Shown piece after piece: positions 56,672 through 64,000 of a DNA stretch of 64,000 nucleotides. The stretch comes from Stromatinia cepivora (lineage: Eukaryota; Ascomycota; Leotiomycetes; Helotiales; Sclerotiniaceae). The translations under genes were made by a program, and so were the position numbers. The stretch covers positions 186,001 through 250,000 of the forward strand of contig RCTD01000002.1 of assembly GCA_014898415.1 (NCBI GenBank). Direction: 5' to 3'. Each line of letters opens with the position of its first letter. Position 1 is the first letter of the stretch. The notes beneath the pieces are model-generated. The model saw only the letters and a program-made list of their open reading frames with translations, was not told the DNA's origin and ran no database searches.

Positions 56672-59505
56672 GATTTATTCTCTTTTGTCTTTCAATATGA
56701 TTTTATAATTATAAGATCGATTAAAAGATAAGATATTTAATTCATACTTGGAAAAGATTCGATAATATTATCGATATTCAGATAGTATTTCAGATTCTGA
56801 ATCGATTTCGGTTAATATTCGATCGAATTTCTTTCGAACTTTTATATTCTTGAATTCGGTTAGGGCAATTAGTATTCTCTCTTCTGTATATCATTCGTTT
56901 TATTGGAAGTTTATTATATTATCGAGTTCTTTTAAAGTAATAATAAAGATTTCAGTTTATTTATCTCTTTTGTATTCTAATTGGAATTTATCGGGTTTGA
57001 ATGCATATAGATTAAGGATTTCGGATGATATATAGGGAAGACATTTATAGATCTATAATGATGATATGATTGATTAGAAAGAAGGTGGATTGAACTTGAA
57101 AGGAATCGGGATCTTTTCCTTTTCAACAAAAGTCTATATTATATTCATATTTGAAGGTTCTTATTGTATATTATTAATTGCGATTGATCTGTTCAGTTAT
57201 GAATCTCTTCGATTCCAATATTCTTCGAGTTAATCATTTCGTTAATCAATATCTTATTAGATTAATTGATCGATCTTCTATTTATAAAAGGATAATTAGA
57301 TAACAAAAAGATTATTTGAATAAAAAATAGTATAGGGTCTCTTTTTAAATTATTCAAGATATCTATTGAAGCAATCGAATTTCGCTCGAATCTTTGATAA
57401 TCAAAGTCTATCTAAAATAATATTATAACTCTTTAATTCAATAATAAGGAAAGGGACAAAAGATTGTTTACAATCATCGATTATTAAATTAAGGAATATA
57501 AAATAGATAATAATATAGTTTTATATATCATTATACTCTTTAATTTTAATTAAAACTTTAAGCAATATAATTCTTGATTTAAACATAGGAAATAAATAAA
57601 TAAGGAGTATAATATTAATAAAAACGAATTCATTTGCTTTAGAATTAATGAATGCTTTTGATCAATAAATGTAACCATTTTTCGAAAAATTGTAGGGGAA
57701 AATGAATACTTTTTCTTTTATAAATTTGGTTAGATTAAGAAATCTTATATCCTATATAATATTTAGAATAGAAACAGAATCTAAACGTTTGATTTTAAAC
57801 GCTTTTCTTCTTTTAAGCAGATATTTTATATAACTTCAATTGTAGCTTTTAAACTAAAGTCTTCTTCAGCATTCCAATATTTTTCGAATTCTTCTACTTC
57901 TTTTTGTACCGTTTCGATTTCATTAAGATTATCGATACAAAGCGTCGATATATATATTGCTTTAGAAAAGGAAAAGAGCGACGAATATTTGAAGTTCGAA
58001 TAATTATTGAATATAGTGGAGCCGGTGTATCCAGAAGAGGTATTTCGGGGTGGAAATAGTTTCGGGAATATAAAGGTTCCAAAATTGAAGCTATTAAAGC
58101 TTCGAAAGGATTGCAAGGGGTTTGTAATAATTGTTGGTTTGCGAATAGCTATAAGGGTTTCTCGACCAATGCGATATTGGTTTTATTCTTATAATAAAAC
58201 TTCATTTTGATCTATTCTAGTAAATATATTTGTGAGTTCTTTTATAATCTTGTAATCCTTAATAAATATTGCTACTACTCGCAAAAGAAAATCGGAAATC
58301 TTCTGTTCGAAATCCCTGAATAGAACCTTATTGTTGGTAATCTCCATTTGGATAACAAATAATCTGAACTTTCTATATCATTCTAAGAAATTGCTATATC
58401 GAATTGTATTAAGCATAATCCATATCTCATATTAAAAACAAGCATCATCGACTTCGATTAGATTCCGATAAATCGCTACAAATTGTTCGACCAATTCGAA
58501 TACCGTAAATCAAAGCATTCGTACATAAAAAACATGACAATATATTTATACTTCCGATTTGGTTTGGTCGATTATATATACACAGCATTGCGTTTCACTC
58601 TTAAATGATATAGTATACAGCTCGAGTCGTTCTATAATCAATAATTGCCACAAATTAGCTTTAAATTCAATACCATCGCTAAGTTTAATAATAAGATTTG
58701 TAGATTTTGGTATATATATATCTTATTGCGAATTGTGATTGATACAGGAATACAATCTTGACCAATTAGATCGGCTTTTTGAATAAAGGAACCCCTGATT
58801 ATTAAATGGATCATCATTTCTTGAAAAGGAAGGAGAATCCTCGAAGGGCCCCTAGTGATCAAATCGTCTAATCGAAGTTTTCTTTCTCTGATTTCGGGAT
58901 CTTTGGGTTTGCTTAAATAAAGATCCTTGAATTTCGATTGAAAGAATAAAGGGAATCCCAAATACTATTATTGATCTGGATACCTATATAGATATCATTT
59001 GGGGTTCAAAAAGAGATTGCATTATTGCAAAACTCATTATCACTATAACTTTCAATTATCGATTCTCCTTTTTCAAATTCATAATTATTATATAGAGATC
59101 TTGTAGTTGTAATAATAGTTCGGAAAAAGCAATTGAACCACTGAAAATATCAGCTTTATATACTGGAATCTTCTCTTTACTAGTTTTCTTTCTTTCAATG
59201 ATAACGTTATCCAATCCTATATTCATATTTTCTTCGAAGGGTTGTTGAAATAATTGAGGAAAAGGAGAGGGTTCTTTAAAATATACTTTCGAAAATTCAG
59301 AGTATATAAAAGGAAAAGTTCGTTGTATTATGAAAGTAATAATACACTTCTAAAAATGTTTATATCTTTATCGATTAGATCGAAATAGATTTTCTTCCTC
59401 TGAATATAACATTTGTAAAAGTTCATCTAAGAAGGTATTATTAAAGTAAAGTATTATTTGGAAGACCATCAGATAACCGGATACTTGTAAATAAATTATA
59501 AATAA

Positions 59506-59787
59506 TATAATGTATAAAAGCTATAATAGAACTGAATAAACAGAATTAATTATATTCTTTAGAATCTATAATTGAAGAATTATAACTCGTAAAGAACAAC
59601 TAAATATATATATACAAATACCTATTCGTAAATTACAGGGTTGTACATATATATTATTAGGGTCATCATTTTACTATACTAAATCGCATGAATTGTAATA
59701 CATATACACGGACGATCAGCTCATCAATGAACGTGGGAGATAAGAGGTATCACGTGGTTAGCCTCCTGTGGTTCACGATTCGTGACA
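59506..59787 (-). repeat. 5' LTR of Gypsy element (282 bp)
   Basis: Partner of 52744-53025. The left end is degraded (TATAATG) and the right end CGTGACA is intact. Confidence 0.85.
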
Positions 59788-59959
59788 AAAATCGTGACAA
59801 ATTTAATTAAATTTGAAATATGATAGATTTTCTTTTATGAAAATTAGATTTTTGGATATTTGGATTTTTTTAGGGCTTAAAATAGCTTTTTTTTCCAAAA
59901 AATATTGATTAGTTATTAAAATAAAAATATTGAAAAAAGAACGATTTTGGTGTATTTTT

Positions 59960-60005
59960 GAAGTGTCCGACCCATTGATATGGCCGAGCCATTGATAAAC
60001 CACGT
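59960..60005 (-). repeat. right TIR of pogo-like element
   Basis: Inverted partner of 52519-52564; ends ACCACGT, followed by TA. Confidence 0.7.
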
Positions 60006-60037
60006 TAGATAAAAACTCTTCAATTTAATATGAAAAC

Positions 60038-60247
60038 TGTCACGGGTTCACTACCCGTTCCTAGCTAGTCTGCATGGATGCCTCAGGCATACATTCATCA
60101 TATAGTCGGCGCTCTTCCTAGCACCTTCTTTCCTCCTTCGTAGAATATCATCATATTACCAAGCCCCATCCCTACACCGTAATAAAAACTCCTTCGATAT
60201 CGGCCCGCTTTCGGCTTGCCTACGATCTGCATTCGTAATTCATAACA
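60038..60247 (+). repeat. possible LTR or LTR fragment (about 210 bp)
   Basis: It starts TGTCACGGGTTCACTACCCG, with a perfect ACGGGT/ACCCGT hairpin, and ends TTCATAACA, which could derive from TTCGTGACA. This is LTR-like, but there is no second copy in the window and the flanks do not match (AAAAC versus ATAAT). It may belong to a truncated Gypsy element. Confidence 0.3.
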
Positions 60248-61259
60248 ATAATCGACTCTTATAAACAATCAATTAAATTCCTACTTAAAGAAAATAAATA
60301 TCTCTAAAAAGCGAATTATCCCTTTATTAATTTCAATATAAAATATATCAAAACCTAGAATTATTATTAAAAAAAAAACTTCATTTTCAATATCCAATTA
60401 TGAATTTTCAAATTAATCTAATAATTTCTTTATAATTGCATTTGTATTATCAAACTGGAAATCAATAGTATAAAAATCATTATATTAATTCGAAAGTTGA
60501 TTCAATTATTTATTTATTATACTAAAAGAACAATTCGTTTTCCGGGGACATTCGCTTTCTCTGATTAGGAATTAGTCGGCTGTTTATGAGAGCCGATTAT
60601 TAGAGTAGAGTGTGAAACGGGAAAGAGGAATCAAGAATAAGAAGGGGTAGGGAAAAATATATCAAAGAGAATTAGAAGGACAGTGGATGAATAAGTAAAT
60701 GAATGAAGATGATGAACTTGAGTAGAGTTATTATAGGAGTCTCAATAAGGAATGTCTCGATATATCATAAGTTATTGCTCACTATCTCTCAAACACAATG
60801 ACAAGTACATGATATGAATGTATCTTTTAGTTATCGAGAACTTTTATTATATATTACAGTAACGGAATAAGTATAAATATGATCAATTAATTACTTCAAC
60901 CTCCTTCCTCCATATGTTTACCATGCATGAACACGAGAAAAATTACCCAACTCCTCCAAGTCGTTACATTAATGTACATTTGCCCTCCTATCCCAATTCC
61001 CCCAATTCCCCCAATCCGCCTACATGTTCACGAGTAAGTATTAATCCCAAAGAAATCCGATCGTGGGTATCCGTTAATTATTGCTTATCCATATCTCGTC
61101 CACACCTGGACCCCAAAGATTCGTGGGTTGTCACCATTGACTTCCTCAATGTCAATTTGATCATTGTTGACCTCATTATCATTCATTGACCCCATCATTG
61201 TCCACCGCGTATTCCTCACCACTCGCCTCGATTACGTCAATTGTAATGAAGATATGCAT
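60248..61259. other. right border of the AT-rich block and intergenic DNA
   Basis: AT-rich, RIP-like sequence fades into normal composition at about 60550. An ATG-started frame at 60914-61189 (91 codons) has no recognisable feature and lies downstream of the SUR7 gene; I do not call it. A GC-normal terminator region for SUR7 should lie just left of 61260. Confidence 0.4.
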
Positions 61260-62284
61260 TTAAGCATATTCATCCTTGACCCGACGCTGGCTCTCGTTTC
61301 TTTCGAAAGAGCTACGACCCGCCGCACGAGCTGCCCGCCTACCACGTTGATTGCGATAGAATGAAAACATGCCACCACCAGTACCTGCACTTGTAACAGG
61401 AACATCACGAACAACAGATCCCTTGCTTTCTCGACGGCGGGCTCTACGACTTTCGCCTGTAGCTCCTCCAATGCATAGTAAAATTGTGGCGATAGCCAAG
61501 CAAGCCCATGCTGCCCATGTAAAACCGAATGCATATCGTCCTAGGCTAGCATTTATACCGGCGTCGCGGAATCTGTTACGGGCTTTCACGAACTCGGCAC
61601 TGAATATTGATTAGCTACATGATCGGTTAAATGAGAATTGTGATGGAACTTACGTCATTAATGAAGCGGCAATGCTAAAGAAGAAAAGAGCCACCATTGT
61701 CAAGAAGGCTCCTAGATACGATCCAAGTCGACTACACACTGCCAACATCGAGGTGAAGAACGCAAAGACGGCGAAGAAAAGTCCCATGAGATAAAATACC
61801 CATCCAAATCTCCACATATAATAGTAGGAGGAGCTGGTCGTGTTTTTGCCGTGCGAACTTCGCGATATTAGTAATTGCCGTAACATCCTCGATCTAGGCA
61901 TAACTCACCCAAGAAGACTGGAAGGAGCACCATCACCACCTCCAACCCATGCGTAACCAAAGGGAAGAGCTGGTACTGAGCTCCCACAATCGGTATTCCC
62001 GTCCCCACAGACTCTAAAATAATTCCATTGTGAAATTGGTCTGGCTCCAGCAATACTTGATGTGTCGGCTCTAAGGAATTGTGTCTTGTCTAAAGGAGTC
62101 GTTTGTGTTACACCACCTAATATCACGAAGAACATGAACATAATCGAAGCACCGATTAGGATCAAGGAAATCGTCCCCATTAGGCCACCTGCGATTGATC
62201 GACAATTAGCAAGCTTTCTCCAAAAAACTTGATTTGGCGGGGTCGAGGATTTGCAGAGGGCAAAGACTTACGAGTGAGAGCCAT
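61260..62284 (-). CDS. SUR7/PalI family four-TM membrane protein, 278 aa
   Basis: Exons on the minus strand: 62284-62272 (13 nt), 62188-61909, 61857-61654 and 61599-61260. Introns are 83, 51 and 54 nt, all junctions keep frame, and the product has 278 residues. TM1 is at about 8-30. An outside loop with Trp59, Cys65 and Cys72 (SQWNYFRVCGDGNTDCG) is the SUR7-family W-x-C...C signature. TM2 is at about 115-138, TM3 at 144-164 and TM4 at 190-211. The tail (215-278) is Arg/Ser-rich and cytosolic. SUR7-type proteins sit in eisosome/MCC plasma-membrane domains in yeast, and PalI relatives sense ambient pH; which role applies here cannot be told. The reading frame is intact although the TE block ends about 1 kb away. 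Confidence 0.9.
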
Positions 62285-64000
62285 GGTGAAGAAGTCAAAT
62301 TAATTCTAAGGTATCAAGAGGAATGCAATGTGATGGCGAAGAATGATGGGAAACTATTGAAAATGCCATGTTAGCTTCTCGCATTCTCTGTGCCAGCCCA
62401 TCGTACAAATGCAAGGTAAGGGGAAATCTCCGTCGTCGTACAAGCAAATCTACCTTGCGGATGGCACAGATCGCATCGAAAACATTTGAATGAAAGATTC
62501 CAACTTACTTTCAGATGAAGGGTATCAAAAATTGAAAGTGGTATAAGATTCAATGGAAAGTTTGACAGAGAGAAGAAAGGTTTATTAAACAAACATAAAA
62601 GCCAGCACTGGTATTAGTGTTGTTGTACTAAGGTTACTCAAGGTTGTACCAAGTTTGGCTGGGCAGTGATGACGATAGCGGTAGTATGTTTTGTTTAGTT
62701 TTGACTAGAATTAGTGGATTTCGGTAAACTGGGGAAAGTTAAATGTAAGATTTGAATGGTTCAATGAAAGAAGTACTAGGTAGATGGATCATTTTAGTTG
62801 GTTGATAATTCCTATGATGTAAGTGTATCTATTAGCTAAGCTATTTAACTCGACTGTTTTCTACTTGTGTTCCTTTCAAATTTTCGAGGAGCTCGCTTTG
62901 GCACAAAAGACATTCGATGAATGAATTGATTACATTTCAACCTTGATCTTCTTTCTTTGTGCTGTTAACTCACCTGCCTGTACCTTACAGTTGTCTAGAT
63001 TCTTAAAGGACTGAAAACGAATTTAAAAAAGTGCTTTGATGATTGTTATACCGATGAAGCTGTTGATATCTTCTCGATGATGTGGCTGAACGTAATCATT
63101 ATCATCGAGACTAATGACTAATGAAGAACAATACGTCATAATGGAGCCATAGCTGCACTGATCTACGTCGGGCAAAATCTAATAGATGTTCAAGGGTTTT
63201 TCGCAACCAGGTTTTTAAATTACTCCGGTGGAAACTTTATATTGAAGCATCTTTCCCTTCTTCTTCTTCTTCTTCTCTCTCTCTCGACATTTTCTCGGTA
63301 CACGAAGATTTGAATTATACTACATGAGTAGCGTAAATATCATAAGCAGCTAATAGTTCATCCCATAACTTGATTTTCCAAGTAATAATCAAGTTATCTG
63401 AGGTGATTAGATGCCTTACCCCTCATCTTAGCCATTCGAAGGTTTCCTCTAACTTCCACAACTCCCGGAAGATTTTTTAAACTCAATCGTAACATCGGAG
63501 GCTTAGCGCTTGAATGTCACGAGTTAGTGAGTAGCGGATCGTGAAATGAGTTCCGAGTTCCTGGTGATGGCTTCCTTTGATATCGGTACTTTTGAACTAC
63601 CTAGTAATTAACCCTTTACCACTGGCGCCATTGCGAACAAGTTGTACGGACATCATATGATCATTTCCAATCCTGGGCAACATGCGATAACCACGACTTT
63701 AAGATGTGCAACAAGGCACGTGAAGAGGGGTATCATCTAATTGGCATGAAGGAAAGATTCGAGAAATTTCAAAGAAAAGGTCCTTATCCTGATCTACCAA
63801 TTCATCTCTAGCTGAAAACGGTTATCAAGAGTAGCATGGCTCCACCATAATATTCACAGCGAAAATGAACAAACCAACAATGAATAATTCACAACGATTT
63901 GCTACCCTTCCGAATTAGACGTTATTCGAGACGATATTTATCGTAACGCGTCGATATTCCAGAGGAGTTTATAGAGCATGACCCAGCATGTAGAAGACTT
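62285..64000. other. upstream region of the SUR7-type gene, no other gene seen
   Basis: 1.7 kb without a supportable frame. A 73-codon minus-strand frame at 62371-62592 would overlap the 5' leader of the SUR7-type gene and is not called. The promoter of that gene lies within the first several hundred bases. Confidence 0.4.
63256..63285 (+). repeat. TTC / TC microsatellite
   Basis: A run of about six TTC units followed by about five TC units. Pyrimidine tracts of this type are common near fungal promoters. Confidence 0.8.

Larger units (their letters stand above)
52744..59787 (-). mobile_element. Gypsy LTR retrotransposon, 7,044 bp
   Basis: Two 282-bp LTRs (52744-53025 and 59506-59787) have ends TGTGACG...CGTGACA in the best copies. 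The 5-bp duplication AAAAT is perfect (52739-52743 and 59788-59792). On the minus strand a polypurine tract GAAGAGGGGGGTAA precedes the 3' LTR at 53026. Relics on the minus strand are RT (56671-56390) and integrase (54865-54656), in Gypsy order (RT before integrase). The gag region should lie at about 59.3-58 kb but is not clearly readable. LTR copies differ by transitions throughout. It inserted into a pogo-like MITE. Confidence 0.85.
52519..60005. mobile_element. pogo/Fot1-like TIR element (MITE), split by a Gypsy insertion
   Basis: The ends are inverted repeats of about 46 bp that start ACGTGGTTTAT and hold two degenerate ATCARTGRRTCGG-type units. The left copy starts at 52519 and the right copy ends at 60005. 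Both are flanked by TA (52517-52518 and 60006-60007), the target duplication of Tc1/mariner/pogo elements. Without the Gypsy insertion (52744-59787 plus one 5-bp duplication) the element is about 440 bp, AT-rich and without a transposase. It is therefore a miniature, non-autonomous element. The class is inferred from TIR start and TA duplication. Confidence 0.7.

Noticed and set aside
60038..60247. Calling a confirmed solo LTR
   Set aside because: Flanking 5-mers differ and no second copy exists in the window, so it is listed only as a possible LTR.
61164..61614. Plus-strand frames (66 and 81 codons) over the SUR7-type gene
   Set aside because: Antisense shadows of its last exon, with no features of their own.

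Overview
The window looks like chromosomal DNA of a filamentous ascomycete, most likely a leotiomycete of the Botrytis/Sclerotinia type. That placement is inferred from gene style and was not tested by any search. Evidence seen: single genes on either strand separated by long non-coding gaps; introns of about 50-80 nt with GTRAGT-type donors, CTAAC-type branch points and YAG acceptors; typical fungal families (SUR7/PalI, fungal SLATT, Zn2Cys6-type regulator, NACHT-ankyrin NLR, LIP2); and one large AT-rich block whose repeat copies differ almost only by C/T and G/A transitions, the signature of repeat-induced point mutation (RIP).

Left arm (1-25.8 kb, ordinary base composition). In order: the 5' end of a lysine-rich protein (-); a small coiled-coil protein (+); a larger coiled-coil protein with three predicted introns (+); a Ser/Gln/Pro-rich repeat protein (-) divergent from an unknown 182-aa protein (+); a gene fragment cut off by a 330-bp AT-rich island; a leucine-rich-repeat protein with a Cys-rich tail (-); a small Cys/His protein (+); unassigned candidate exons at 11.4-12.15 kb (-); a fungal SLATT membrane protein (+); a frameshifted relic of a fungal transcription-factor domain (+); a pyridoxamine-phosphate-oxidase-like protein (-); the mitochondrial octanoyltransferase LIP2 (+); and a long NACHT/ankyrin NLR pseudogene (+) whose last codons touch the AT-rich block.

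Middle (25.85-60 kb). Apart from short spacers this is entirely transposon DNA, and the nesting can be worked out from LTR pairs and target-site duplications. A Copia element (26096-46910, TSD TATAA) was hit by four later insertions: two copies of a 1,676-bp gag-only LTR element in opposite orientations (TSDs TTGAT and GAGAT), a second Copia (34322-41149, TSD TTTAA) and a short LTR element (41838-44220, TSD GTTTC). Next comes a third Copia (47024-52501, minus strand, TSD ATATA), then a pogo/Fot1-like TIR element (52519-60005, TA duplication) split by a Gypsy element (52744-59787, minus strand, TSD AAAAT). All reading frames in these elements are full of stops.

Right arm (60-64 kb). A possible LTR fragment and AT-rich sequence give way to a four-exon SUR7/PalI membrane protein (-) and about 1.7 kb with no recognisable gene.

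No operon-like functional unit is visible. Intact metabolic and membrane genes sit beside a RIP-degraded compartment, and the NLR at its border has lost its Walker A glycine and reading frame. I found no convincing new multi-gene system. The most notable items are the gag-only LTR family, the readable insertion order of the nested block, the SLATT gene and the decayed NLR at the edge of the block.
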